Positions 26,708 through 34,760 of a DNA stretch of 43,490 nucleotides are shown here, piece after piece. The notes beneath the pieces were generated by a model. That model was not told the DNA's origin. It made no database searches and saw only the letters and a list, made by a program, of their open reading frames with translations. The DNA lies in the IMG/VR virus record IMGVR_UViG_3300033153_009214, positions 1 through 43,490 of that record; one strand, given 5' to 3'. The stretch is from a virus. Each line of letters opens with the position of its first letter. Within the stretch, counting starts at the first letter, position 1. Position numbers and translations under genes: made by a program.

Positions 26708-26902
26708 TCACTCCTTTTCAGCATTTAATGGTACGATAATGCCATCGTTAACATACTTCAATTCTCCTTCAGGTGTCATAATCTTCCTAACTTCTAAGAA
26801 AATAATGTCTCCTGTTTCTATTCCAAATAACTCCCGTGTCGATTTACGAATAGTTACCTGGCCGTTCTTTGCCATAGTGGCCTGTAAGATATTCGGATTC
26901 AT
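26708..26902 (-). CDS. AbrB/SpoVT-type swapped-hairpin regulator
   Basis: 64 residues. 'TMAKNGQVTIRKSTRELFGI' followed by 'ETGDIIFLEVRK' is the AbrB/MazE DNA-binding pattern. As the first gene of the long minus operon it is a good candidate to regulate it and the divergent plus operon. A TATA box is centred about 28 bases before its ATG with no ribosome site, so the mRNA is probably leaderless. Confidence 0.85.
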   Translation of the reverse strand: MNPNILQATMAKNGQVTIRKSTRELFGIETGDIIFLEVRKIMTPEGELKYVNDGIIVPLNAEKE

Positions 26903-26926
26903 CTAAATTTATAATAGCCCCTAAAG

Positions 26927-26934
26927 TATATAAA
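26927..26934 (-). promoter_or_regulatory. TATA box for the minus operon (leaderless AbrB gene)
   Basis: On the minus strand the sequence reads GCTTTATATACTTTAG. The box centre is about 28 bases from the ATG at 26902, which is the usual archaeal TATA-to-start distance. The transcript would begin at the start codon. Confidence 0.55.
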
Positions 26935-26953
26935 GCTTGCTGAATACAAATTA

Positions 26954-26972
26954 TTCCAACAAGTATATATAC
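26954..26972 (+). promoter_or_regulatory. BRE/TATA promoter for the plus operon
   Basis: TTCCAACAAGTATATATA (26954-26971) is a purine-rich BRE-like element joined to a TATA box. The same 18 bases occur on the minus strand at 40284-40267 ahead of a winged-helix gene. Transcription should start near 26995, giving a leader of about 55 bases before the first plus gene. Confidence 0.6.
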
Positions 26973-27049
26973 GATGAGCATCTATTATATATTGTATTAG
27001 ATTATTCTATCTGATACAGGTAGTACAGTGGTGACAGTGATGGTGTTGG

Positions 27050-27226
27050 TTGAAAGTGTTCAAGATAGTATTTTTAGATGGTAACTTGAGTAGCGGTAAT
27101 GCTCGTTCGTTAAAAGGAACAATCAAGGACGAAGATGAGCTTTACATATATCTCGAAAGACCAGAAGGCGACATAGTCAGAATTAATCATCACTTCATCA
27201 TTAAGATTGAGGAGGTGAGTGGTTGA
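27050..27226 (+). CDS. Small beta-rich protein
   Basis: 58 residues from a TTG with GGTG upstream (or 56 from the GTG at 27056). 'LKGTIKDEDELYIYLERPEG' and 'DIVRINHHFIIKIEEV' suggest a small SH3-like or Sm-like barrel. It is the first gene of the plus replication operon and overlaps the next gene by four bases. No family recognised. Confidence 0.5.
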   Translation: MKVFKIVFLDGNLSSGNARSLKGTIKDEDELYIYLERPEGDIVRINHHFIIKIEEVSG

Positions 27227-27750
27227 TTACGGCGATTGTAGGGCCAGATGGCTCCGGCAAAACTTATCACATTGATAATGTTATGAAAGTAGATGCTATG
27301 CATGCATGTAGTAGGACTAGATGGATAAAGGGTACGAACGATGTAATGCTTGTTGTTAAGGAGATTGCTATTGCACTTGAAAGAGCTTACACGTATGTTA
27401 TGATACGTTTAATAGAAGGGAAAGGGGATTTATATCTAGACCGTTGTTTTATAGATGCTATTGTTTGTAGCAGATTTTGGTCAGAGAAGACAGGTATAAA
27501 GATTCTTTCAAAGATAGGAAAGAGTACTGTGTTTTTGTCGCTACTACCAGAGCGCATAATATTAATGAGACCTCGATACGGGATGGCAGAACCCAAGAGA
27601 AAGGGTCTCTTTTCAGTTGATGATATTGAGACAATGTCTCAGATATATATTAATGTATTAATAGAGAATGATTATATGCTTAAATATAAAGAAGAATATA
27701 AAATGGGTCAGGTGATGACATATGAAAGAAGGATGGGAATATCTAGTTGA
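27223..27750 (+). CDS. Thymidylate kinase-like dNMP kinase
   Basis: 175 residues starting at TTG behind GGAGGTGAG. P-loop 'GPDGSGKT' at 7-14 and 'DLYLDRCFIDAIV' with the DR motif match thymidylate kinase-like P-loop kinases, though shorter than cellular Tmk (about 200). The LID region is not clear. It would phosphorylate dNMPs made by ThyX and the dCMP deaminase route. Overlaps the nuclease gene by 29 bases. Confidence 0.7.
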   Translation: MITAIVGPDGSGKTYHIDNVMKVDAMHACSRTRWIKGTNDVMLVVKEIAIALERAYTYVMIRLIEGKGDLYLDRCFIDAIVCSRFWSEKTGIKILSKIGKSTVFLSLLPERIILMRPRYGMAEPKRKGLFSVDDIETMSQIYINVLIENDYMLKYKEEYKMGQVMTYERRMGISS

Positions 27751-28390
27751 TACACGAGAATGGAAGATTACTATACCGTTGCTTAAGAGATTAGGCTTGA
27801 GCGACAAGTACAAGGAATATGCGCTCAATAGTGGAGACTTTGCTCTTAGAAGGAATGGACGTCTTGAAGTAGGTGTAGAGCGAAAACAGATGGGTGATTT
27901 AGTATCAAGTATCATGAGCCATCGTTTAGAGGACCAGATAACTCGAATGCGTATGCAATATAATGTATATATATTGATGATAACAGGGGATTTGGATGAA
28001 CACATAGCTTATATGGCTACTATAGGTGTGAAGATAAATAAGAACGTTGTATTAGGGCAAATAGCTTCTTTAGCTGTAAGACAACAAGTACAAGTTATGT
28101 GGTTTCCGGACGATGAAATAGGCGTTGATAGTATCAACAGGATTTTAACAAAGATAGTCGATGGGAAGTATGGCAAGATTGAGCGTCAAAGGGGTAAGAA
28201 GTTAGCAACACCGGTTGATTTGTTAACGTGTATTCCGAATATCTCTACCAAGAAGGCGTTGAATTTGTTGAAAAAGTTCGGGAGTATAGCGAATGTATCT
28301 AATGCATCTGTTGAAGAATTGGTAAAGGTGGATGGTATAGGGACTGCGACAGCTGCACTGGTTAATGATATATTAAACAGGAAGAAATGA
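27722..28390 (+). CDS. XPF/ERCC4-type structure-specific nuclease
   Basis: 222 residues. ERCC4 nuclease: 'YLVDTREW' (Asp10, Arg12, Glu13), 'NSGDFAL', 'GVERKQMGDL' (the ERKxxxD core at 53-59). C-terminal tandem helix-hairpin-helix: 'LTCIPNISTKKALNLLKKFG' and 'LVKVDGIGTATAALV'. This is the short archaeal XPF form without helicase. It cuts flaps and forks. Start set by GGTGATGACAT. Confidence 0.9.
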   Translation: MKEGWEYLVDTREWKITIPLLKRLGLSDKYKEYALNSGDFALRRNGRLEVGVERKQMGDLVSSIMSHRLEDQITRMRMQYNVYILMITGDLDEHIAYMATIGVKINKNVVLGQIASLAVRQQVQVMWFPDDEIGVDSINRILTKIVDGKYGKIERQRGKKLATPVDLLTCIPNISTKKALNLLKKFGSIANVSNASVEELVKVDGIGTATAALVNDILNRKK

Positions 28391-28391
28391 T

Positions 28392-29543
28392 ATGGACTTC
28401 TATGATACAACTTTGAAGTATTTCAAAGAAAATAAGGTTGTCTTGGCAGACAGGTTCGCCCCGTTCTATGTGTGTAGTACTACTATGCATCTTCTTAATC
28501 TTGCTAATTATGAGAGGGAGTTTTATTATGAGCAGGGTAAAGTGGCGAATTTAAGACTGCACGTTATGTTTTGTGCTCCTCCAGGTTTCATGAAAACATT
28601 GATGATGGAGAGATTATTAGATCCTTCTATAGGTGTTATAGGGCCTAGTTCAGTAGAAACAGGTATGGAAGGACATATGACTGAAGCAGCATTTGTAGGT
28701 ACTTACCGACTTGAGCAGGGTCAACCAACAGAAGTACAAGGTGCAGCATATGAACACAGAAGGGGTATTGTGGGTGTTGATGAGTTTCAATCTCTGGCTA
28801 ACGCTATGAAACAGGAGCATAGCCTGAATCTTGATAATGCTATGCTAACTGCTCTTGATAGCGGTTATGTACTAAAGAAAGTTAGTCTTGGAAAAGTTAA
28901 TTATAGGACTAATATGACGCTATGGGCAGGAAGTCAGCCTACTAGATTTGATTTAGCGAGTGGTCTTGCAAGAAGGTTTTGCTTCGTATTCTTTATACCT
29001 ACACCTAAGGAAGAGAAGATGATAAGGGTGGCTAGAAGAGAGGGTAAGAATATAAGGCCTAATTATAATACATTGGGATTGTTGCAGCAGCAGGTGGAGA
29101 CTATAACGAATAATCTTAAACTACTACAGGAGTTGGAATTTACTGACTCTCTGAATAATGCATTAGATGAAATAAATGTACCTCATTATGAAGAAATACT
29201 GTTTGAAAAAATGGCAATTGGTTACAATGTTGCTACTAAGAAAGTAGGACGTACATTAAAGGTAACAGTAGATGATAGATTAATGAGTCTATTTAAACAG
29301 GAAAAAATATACAGGAATAAGATAAAGAAGGGAGCAGATGTTAGTGAAGTATTGGATGTTATTAATAACATGAATTTGGCGAAGCTCTCTGATGTAAAGG
29401 ATAAGTTAACTGACTTTGGTTTGTCGTATAACAAGACAGCCGAGATATTGCAAAATCTTCAGAGACAAGGTCATATAGATATTAAGACTATGGATTCTCA
29501 TGGAAACGGGAAAAAAGTTAAAGTAATCATAGTGAACGAATGA
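28392..29543 (+). CDS. MCM-like AAA+ replicative helicase, short form
   Basis: 383 residues, about half a cellular MCM (600-700). Walker A 'CAPPGFMKTL' (61-70), Walker B 'GIVGVDEFQS' (125-134, Asp130 Glu131), sensor 1 'LWAGSQP' (177-183), then 'ASGLARRF' where MCM has 'LLSRFD' for the arginine finger. A C-terminal winged helix ('LTDFGLSYNKTAEILQNLQR') is present. The MCM N-terminal OB and zinc domains are missing. It is followed by a free multi-zinc protein which might supply a missing function; inferred. Confidence 0.75.
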   Translation: MDFYDTTLKYFKENKVVLADRFAPFYVCSTTMHLLNLANYEREFYYEQGKVANLRLHVMFCAPPGFMKTLMMERLLDPSIGVIGPSSVETGMEGHMTEAAFVGTYRLEQGQPTEVQGAAYEHRRGIVGVDEFQSLANAMKQEHSLNLDNAMLTALDSGYVLKKVSLGKVNYRTNMTLWAGSQPTRFDLASGLARRFCFVFFIPTPKEEKMIRVARREGKNIRPNYNTLGLLQQQVETITNNLKLLQELEFTDSLNNALDEINVPHYEEILFEKMAIGYNVATKKVGRTLKVTVDDRLMSLFKQEKIYRNKIKKGADVSEVLDVINNMNLAKLSDVKDKLTDFGLSYNKTAEILQNLQRQGHIDIKTMDSHGNGKKVKVIIVNE

Positions 29544-29552
29544 TGTGATTAA

Positions 29553-29933
29553 ATGATATGTCCAATATGTGAAGGAGAAGTAGTGGTTGCTGAGAATGCT
29601 AAATGTTATTGCAAGAAGTGTGATAAGTACTTCAAACGATGCGATAATTGTGGATTACCAGTTCCTCCAGCAAGAGGATTGAATGAATTGCTGAGACAAA
29701 GGAATGAAAGATTAAAGCGCTTCTGCTGTAAGAGATGTAGAATGGATTCGGCATCGGCAAGAAGATTTCAGAGATGGTACCCAGCACATAGGGAATATAG
29801 AAACAAGAAGGGTAGAGAGTACAGGAAGAAGTGGGCTAAAGAAGGTAAGTGTACTCGTTGCGGTAATGAAAAAATTGATGATGGTATGAAAGTATGTGAT
29901 GAATGTTTAAGACAACTAGGAAGAGGGAGATGA
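29553..29933 (+). CDS. Multi-zinc-finger protein
   Basis: 126 residues with at least three zinc sites: CPIC...CKKC (residues 3-24), CDNC...CCKRC, and CTRC...CDEC near the end, separated by a very basic linker (about 70-95). Such treble-clef strings bind nucleic acid. It follows the MCM-like helicase by nine bases. The DNA-binding role is an inference from charge and zinc count. Confidence 0.65.
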   Translation: MICPICEGEVVVAENAKCYCKKCDKYFKRCDNCGLPVPPARGLNELLRQRNERLKRFCCKRCRMDSASARRFQRWYPAHREYRNKKGREYRKKWAKEGKCTRCGNEKIDDGMKVCDECLRQLGRGR

Positions 29934-29937
29934 AACA

Positions 29938-30822
29938 ATGAAACTATTAAATTATGCAGAGAAGATGCCCGGTAGCTATGAGTTTGCAGCGACAGGTGAT
30001 CAGCACGGCGGAAATATGGATATAATGTGGAAAGCATTTCCATCATTTAGGAGGTGGGTAGTTGCTTCGAAGAATAGGTATTGGGGTAGCGGTGGAGATC
30101 AAATAGAGGCCATAGCAGTAGATGATAAAAGATTTCAGATAGATAATCATGTAGGTAATAGAAATTCACCCGACCATCCTGTAGAGAATATAGGAAGATT
30201 TACAAGGGTAAAGAATCAGTGCGATTTCTTTGTGCAACAGATGGATGCTATTGCTGATAAAGGATTGTATATGCTAGACGGTAATCATGAATTAAAACAC
30301 AGGAAAATAACTTTCTTTGCGCAAGAAATGGCAGAGGCTCTGGGGATAGATTATGGTACATATACCGTCAAGGCTGATTTTGGCGCTTTCAAGTTATACG
30401 ACTGGCATGGAAGCGGTGGATGTAATTCGAAGGCCGGTGATCAGATGCAGAGGTATAATAATGAATGTATATGGGTTAAGAGAAGACTCAGAGACCTTGC
30501 AGCTGATTGTGATGTAATGATAATGCATCATATACATAAGATAAGGATACACCCTCCTACATTACCGCTTATGTTGATGGATGATGGGGTAAAGATAATA
30601 CAGGACTACCCAGCACCTGTAAGAATACCATTAGATAATGGTAGATATTATATACAGGAGAGTCAGCGATGGTATGCATCTAGCGGTAGTATGCTAAGGT
30701 CACAGGCTATAGGTCATAGCGGGTATGCAGAGATAGCAGGCTATTCTCCTAATGAGTTAGGATTTGTAGTTGTTAAGGTTAAGAATGATAAATTGGTTAG
30801 CGTAACAGCGAAACATTATTGA
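29938..30822 (+). CDS. Calcineurin-like metallophosphoesterase
   Basis: 294 residues with the full two-metal signature: 'GDQHGG' (Asp21, His23), 'GGDQIEAI' (Asp54), 'LDGNHE' (Asn116, His117), 'DWHGSGG' and 'IMHHIHK'. Between the MCM-like and glutaredoxin-like genes it may be a replication or repair nuclease of the Mre11/SbcD type, or a phosphatase. No capping or Rad50-binding domain is evident. Confidence 0.8.
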   Translation: MKLLNYAEKMPGSYEFAATGDQHGGNMDIMWKAFPSFRRWVVASKNRYWGSGGDQIEAIAVDDKRFQIDNHVGNRNSPDHPVENIGRFTRVKNQCDFFVQQMDAIADKGLYMLDGNHELKHRKITFFAQEMAEALGIDYGTYTVKADFGAFKLYDWHGSGGCNSKAGDQMQRYNNECIWVKRRLRDLAADCDVMIMHHIHKIRIHPPTLPLMLMDDGVKIIQDYPAPVRIPLDNGRYYIQESQRWYASSGSMLRSQAIGHSGYAEIAGYSPNELGFVVVKVKNDKLVSVTAKHY

Positions 30823-30831
30823 GGTGATAAT

Positions 30832-30999
30832 ATGATATGTGCGAAATGTGGAAGGACTATAGAAATAAGACTAGTAAAGGACGGGCAAACATCCAGCATA
30901 CCCGTGGGAATAGAGATAGTGACTGATGTAAAGGTATGCTGTGAAGCATGTTGCAATGAAGGTAATACGGCCAAGGAATTCTTTAGTTTGTTGGGGTGA
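30832..30999 (+). CDS. Small Cys-rich zinc protein
   Basis: 55 residues behind GAGGTGATAAT. CAKC at the start and a later CCEACC cluster can hold one zinc. Located between a phosphoesterase and a glutaredoxin-like gene. Function unknown. Confidence 0.6.
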   Translation: MICAKCGRTIEIRLVKDGQTSSIPVGIEIVTDVKVCCEACCNEGNTAKEFFSLLG

Positions 31000-31003
31000 T
31001 ATA

Positions 31004-31372
31004 ATGGTAAGAAGAAAGAAGAAAGAAAGCGATTATGTATTTTCAGAGCACGTGGTTCTTATAACCAAGAAGGACTGTGACAAGTGTAGCTTTGTAAAAA
31101 GAAAGATAGCAGAGAGGATACCAAACTACGATAAGTATATGGATATTATAGATGCAGAGAGTTCTGACGGTCTGGCTATTATTGCGTATCACCAATTGAT
31201 AGAATGTGGAGCACCTATGCCTTTCTTAGAGATAGGACATGTATGGTATAAAGAAGGGTATAAGCAAGCGAAGTCACAAATAGATGACAAGATAGTATGG
31301 ACAGCTATTGCTTCAAAAGTGGCAAAGAAGCTAGAGGAGGAATTGCTAGAGATAATGGAGGACTTACATTGA
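31004..31372 (+). CDS. Glutaredoxin/thioredoxin-fold protein
   Basis: 122 residues. 'VVLITKKDCDKCSFVKRKI' places a CxxC redox pair (Cys25, Cys28) after the first strand; 'GAPMPFLEIGHVW' has the cis-Pro and following strand. It likely reduces a viral enzyme; the NrdD-related route or disulfide control are candidates. GGTGATATA before the ATG at 31004 fixes the start; earlier in-frame codons lie in the previous gene. Confidence 0.7.
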   Translation: MVRRKKKESDYVFSEHVVLITKKDCDKCSFVKRKIAERIPNYDKYMDIIDAESSDGLAIIAYHQLIECGAPMPFLEIGHVWYKEGYKQAKSQIDDKIVWTAIASKVAKKLEEELLEIMEDLH

Positions 31373-31512
31373 GCAAGACGACAGACATAGGGGATATACA
31401 ATTAACAGATGAAGATATGATGAATCTGTTAAAAGGATGTAAAATTATAGGGGAGATTAAGAAGGGTATCGTTACGATGAAGGTCGGATTTTATTGGGTA
31501 CAAGGAGAATGA
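31369..31512 (+). CDS. Small hypothetical protein
   Basis: 47 residues from a TTG with GGAGG nine bases upstream, overlapping the glutaredoxin-like stop by four bases. 'IQLTDEDMMNLLKGCKIIGE' then a beta hairpin. Ends the plus operon and overlaps the convergent minus gene by 41 bases at the 3' end. Confidence 0.5.
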   Translation: MSKTTDIGDIQLTDEDMMNLLKGCKIIGEIKKGIVTMKVGFYWVQGE

Positions 31513-31687
31513 TATCCTCTTCTCTTTTTTTCCTATTTTCATAACATCTTATACACCATCGAGAATATCCTTCTATTTCATTTCGAGCAACGAAAAAGAA
31601 ATATGAATTCATGGGTTTTGTTATACCACAATTTATACATTTTCTGTGCTTCTTTTTGCCATTACCCATTCTTTTTCTTCTAGTCAT
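31472..31687 (-). CDS. Orphan zinc module related to HNH endonuclease leader
   Basis: 71 residues. 'CINCGITKPMNSYFF' and 'GYSRWCIRCYENRKKRE' match the zinc modules found in front of the endonuclease VII cores at 15294 and 19025, but no HNH core follows. It may be a remnant of a homing endonuclease or a small DNA-binding protein. A GAGGATAT site lies before the ATG at 31687. Confidence 0.5.
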   Translation of the reverse strand: MTRRKRMGNGKKKHRKCINCGITKPMNSYFFFVARNEIEGYSRWCIRCYENRKKREEDIILLVPNKIRPSS

Positions 31688-31910
31688 TGTATATCCTCTA
31701 ACCATTAGAATCAATTGCCTTCTCTGGACCAGCGCAAATTGCTGTTGCCGTCGGTACGGCTAGACTAATATTTTAATTTCAGTGAAGGGTGTTAAACTTT
31801 GATCTCTGCGCGCATATAAAGTCCATTGTATGTTTTGATTGTTGTAAGATATGTTCTATTAAATTCAACAACATATTATAAATGTATGTATATCAACATA
31901 CAGAATCGCA
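31688..31910. other. Intergenic region with hairpin and TATA-like box
   Basis: No gene seen. GCCGTCGGTACGGC (31747-31760) forms a five-pair hairpin followed by a T-rich run, possibly a terminator for a plus transcript. GCGCATATAAAGTCC near 31808-31822 resembles a TATA box in either direction; on the minus strand it could serve the zinc gene ending at 31472. Confidence 0.3.
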
Positions 31911-32171
31911 TCAATCTATTATTCCAGAACCATTACAGTGTCCTTTGGCATATGTATTGCAATCTAATGCACAGAATGCTTGACCTCGATCAGGACATTC
32001 TAAATCATACTGTTCTTCTTGCTTCTTTTTCTTCTCTACCTCTTCTTCAATGATATCAAACATTTCTGCTTCTGCCCGAAGGTGTTCTAATTCATCTACG
32101 AGCTCCTCTTCGACACGCTTCTTATTAAACAATCTAATTTCCAAAAACCAATTCCCTAATGTTATTATCAT
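31911..32171 (-). CDS. Coiled-coil protein with Cys-rich tail
   Basis: 86 residues. The first 20 are hydrophobic/aromatic, then an acidic coiled-coil (about 19-55), then 'CPDRGQAFCALDCNTYAKGH' with four to five Cys and a His that may bind metal. Overlaps the dCMP deaminase by four bases. Function unknown. Confidence 0.5.
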   Translation of the reverse strand: MIITLGNWFLEIRLFNKKRVEEELVDELEHLRAEAEMFDIIEEEVEKKKKQEEQYDLECPDRGQAFCALDCNTYAKGHCNGSGIID

Positions 32172-32638
32172 GTTATCGCCTCTTTCTCTTTATACACTCT
32201 AAAAACTCCTCCACATTCTATCCATTTGTGTAGAATCTCTTTAGACAACTCATCATAGTAAGTTTCTCTTAATACTACTATCTCTTTTACTCCTGCTTCT
32301 ATGAGTTCAAGAAGACAGTCTTTACAAGGTATACCCATGTAACTATACAGAATAGAACCTTTTGTACATATACCATTTGCTGCTACTCTTAACAAGGCTC
32401 TTCTCTCTGCATGTACAGCAGGACATTTATGAGCATCTTTCCACCCATGTTCTGATTTTTTACAAGTAATACATTCTTCTAATATATCTGGAGGACCATT
32501 CCATCCTTCAAATGAATATATGTTGTTAGCAATCGGATGAGTCATTAATATACAGCCCAATTGTTTGTTACTACATGTAGATCTTTTAGCTGCCTCTTTT
32601 GCCTGCTTCATGTATTCTTTGTCATGGTCATAAGACAT
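32168..32638 (-). CDS. Deoxycytidylate (dCMP) deaminase
   Basis: 156 residues. Deaminates dCMP to dUMP for ThyX. Zinc site: 'CPAVHAERRALL' (His76, Glu78) and 'GIPCKDCLLELIEAG' (Cys105, Cys108). An insertion with extra Cys and His (CITCKKSEHGW...) before the catalytic His resembles the structural zinc site of phage T4-type dCMP deaminases. Next to HD, MazG-like and ThyX genes. Confidence 0.92.
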   Translation of the reverse strand: MSYDHDKEYMKQAKEAAKRSTCSNKQLGCILMTHPIANNIYSFEGWNGPPDILEECITCKKSEHGWKDAHKCPAVHAERRALLRVAANGICTKGSILYSYMGIPCKDCLLELIEAGVKEIVVLRETYYDELSKEILHKWIECGGVFRVYKEKEAIT

Positions 32639-33316
32639 CTAATCACCTTCTATCTCTTCCACATATCTTGTTACAAATTCTTCTACGAATTCATATCGTC
32701 CTTCTGCTATACGCCTTCCTTCTGAAGTATTAAAACTCTCCGGCTTCATTTTGAGAATCTTCTCATAAAAATGATTGATAGCAGTTGTTATTTCTCCATC
32801 ATATACCGGTTTGGCAGGAATAGATGAATCGTGTATAGGATATCCATAATAAACAGATGATTTAATAGTCCTTGCTATTATAACAGCGCCAAGAGCATCG
32901 AGTCTATCCGCATCCTGTAAGATTTTGGCCTCTATCGTTTCTGCTTTAAGATGTTTACTAAACCTATGAACGGATATAGCATAAGAAACCTGTGGTATCT
33001 TAAAAGCAGGAAATTGAATTTCTTTTTTGAGTAACTCCTCTGCCATTCTGGCTCCTTCTTCTGCATGACATATTGTATCTTTTCTTGTTATGCTATTACC
33101 ATATTTCTCTTTTGTTCTGGCTATATCGTGTAACAGAGCAGATGCACGTACTATATCAATATCTGTTTTTTCTGTATTTGCTATGACCTTTGAAATATTA
33201 TATACCCTATCAGTATGATCTATACCATGACAGGTTGCATAATCTAAATATGGTATTACAAGGTATCTTAATCTATGAAAGAATGATTCATCTAACACAC
33301 TATTTAAATTACTCAT
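32639..33316 (-). CDS. HD-domain phosphohydrolase
   Basis: 225 residues. 'HGIDHTDRV' (His34) and 'ALLHDIARTKE' (His63, Asp64) are the HD metal motifs; a further 'HAEEGARMAEELL' and 'LQDADRLDALG' follow. Similar proteins hydrolyse nucleotides or cyclic nucleotides. In this nucleotide-metabolism cluster a nucleotidase role is likely; substrate unknown. Confidence 0.85.
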   Translation of the reverse strand: MSNLNSVLDESFFHRLRYLVIPYLDYATCHGIDHTDRVYNISKVIANTEKTDIDIVRASALLHDIARTKEKYGNSITRKDTICHAEEGARMAEELLKKEIQFPAFKIPQVSYAISVHRFSKHLKAETIEAKILQDADRLDALGAVIIARTIKSSVYYGYPIHDSSIPAKPVYDGEITTAINHFYEKILKMKPESFNTSEGRRIAEGRYEFVEEFVTRYVEEIEGD

Positions 33317-33320
33317 TGGA

Positions 33321-33668
33321 TCACCTATTTACTTTATTCTTCCACTCTCTAGCAGCTATTTGTTCAAGTGCTAGTTGTACACCATTGATAGGATCTATAT
33401 CACACGCAAGAGCTGTAACCATAGCATTAACAATTACTTCTCCTATTGCTAATTCGACTGCTTCCTTGTTCCATTTTTTTCCACCGTACGCTTTATTATA
33501 TACAATGTGTTGCACGACTTCACCGGTTTCATATGTTAATATTCCTCCCCAAAATAACGGCGCTCTGTTTTCTTGTGATGCCAAGTGCCATCTCAAATAA
33601 TCTTCTATGAACCCCATTGATACTATGGCTTTTTTAATATCTGGTGACAAGTCTCTATCATTTTTCAT
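33321..33668 (-). CDS. MazG-like NTP pyrophosphohydrolase
   Basis: 115 residues, helical. 'ILTYETGEVVQHIVYNKAYG' and 'AIGEVIVNAMVTALACDID' fit the acidic helices of MazG-like enzymes (ExxE and ExxD-type spacing partly kept), ending in 'ALEQIAAREW'. It may clear non-canonical or host NTP signals. The metal ligands are less complete than in the dUTPase at 20958, so the call is moderate. Confidence 0.6.
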   Translation of the reverse strand: MKNDRDLSPDIKKAIVSMGFIEDYLRWHLASQENRAPLFWGGILTYETGEVVQHIVYNKAYGGKKWNKEAVELAIGEVIVNAMVTALACDIDPINGVQLALEQIAAREWKNKVNR

Positions 33669-33670
33669 GT

Positions 33671-34354
33671 TTAGTCACTCCAAGAATAGTCGTCCTTTTC
33701 TTTTGGTTCATGCCTTCTTGAATGTGTCTCTGCATATATGTATGGAATCTTTAACAAGTCCTTAAAGAGAAGAGGTGCCTTGTCGTGTGCTAAAAAGAAC
33801 ATTCTACCGGCCATTTCTCTTATCTCCCATTGTGCATGAGGATGTATGCGTAGTTCAAAGAAATGACGAAGTTCACGAGCATTCATTGTAATCATTATTT
33901 TAGTAGTACAAGCATTAGGTAGAACAAATCTAGCATCCTCAGGTTTCATGCCGCCGTCTATAAGATTCTTATATGTATCCCACGCAAGAATCATTGATAC
34001 TTTGAATTTTGCCACTTCTATATCAGATAGTTCAGGAGGCATAACATATGTAGGCTCTTTCATCTTAACATACCGCTGACTTTGTTGACTGTAACTTGCT
34101 AACCTATGCCTTACAAGTTGATGTGTCAATGTTCTAGATACCCCTTCTACATAGAATGTAAAAGATGCATGTTCTAGAACACTTTCATGCTTCATATTAA
34201 GACATGATTCAATTATTTTGCCTGCGTGTACCTTGTCTCTACATTTCTTCAACATATATTCTATCCCTCGCTCATCTGGCTCATGTGTTAGTTTGGCGGC
34301 TAAAGCTACATTCACTATCTGATCTACATTATGTGTCAATAATACTACGTCCAT
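33671..34354 (-). CDS. thyX: Flavin-dependent thymidylate synthase
   Basis: 227 residues. Contains the ThyX signature RHRLASYSQQS (RHRx7S, residues 82-92) and the preceding 'EHASFTFYVEGVSR' and 'HQLVRHR'. It methylates dUMP to dTMP using FAD, NADPH and methylene-folate (or an archaeal equivalent). It completes the route dCMP to dUMP to dTMP with its neighbours. Confidence 0.95.
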   Translation of the reverse strand: MDVVLLTHNVDQIVNVALAAKLTHEPDERGIEYMLKKCRDKVHAGKIIESCLNMKHESVLEHASFTFYVEGVSRTLTHQLVRHRLASYSQQSQRYVKMKEPTYVMPPELSDIEVAKFKVSMILAWDTYKNLIDGGMKPEDARFVLPNACTTKIMITMNARELRHFFELRIHPHAQWEIREMAGRMFFLAHDKAPLLFKDLLKIPYIYAETHSRRHEPKEKDDYSWSD

Positions 34355-34506
34355 TTAATCATCTCCTTTATCTTTATTATTATTCTACAGAACCAACAAT
34401 CAACTTCATAGTCTGCAGATGTACTAGCATAACGGCAATTCAGTTTTAAATACCATTTTATATCGAAAGGTATTCGATACACACAGAACCTGTACCATTT
34501 ATGCAT
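34345..34506 (-). CDS. Small hypothetical protein
   Basis: 53 residues starting at an ATG that overlaps the upstream stop (ATGA). Aromatic-rich with two or three Cys. Ribosome site weak. Support comes mostly from tight packing between two solid genes. Confidence 0.35.
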   Translation of the reverse strand: MHKWYRFCVYRIPFDIKWYLKLNCRYASTSADYEVDCWFCRIIIKIKEMIKWT

Positions 34507-34760
34507 CAAAAAGACCACTTCCTCTTTCCACAACTAGGACAAACAATAGCTCCCATCATTTCAGCTGAATTATCTTTGAATATACGAGAACACGAACACC
34601 TAAGAAATGGTGCAACATCGACTGTCAGTCCGTAATCTACTACATGCCCGCAATCTATACACACGGCTTCTTTACCAGCATTATTAAGAGGCCCCCCGCA
34701 TTCAGGACAGGCCCCTCTATTCACTGTTAAGAATTTGTCGCCTTCTCTCTTTTTGACCAT
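34506..34760 (-). CDS. Double zinc-ribbon protein
   Basis: 84 residues. CPEC and CIDC form one ribbon, CSC and CPSC a second. Two zinc ribbons in tandem suggest nucleic-acid or protein contact. The ATG at 34760 has GGATGTGG upstream and lies within the end of the exonuclease gene (34-base overlap). Confidence 0.6.
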   Translation of the reverse strand: MVKKREGDKFLTVNRGACPECGGPLNNAGKEAVCIDCGHVVDYGLTVDVAPFLRCSCSRIFKDNSAEMMGAIVCPSCGKRKWSF

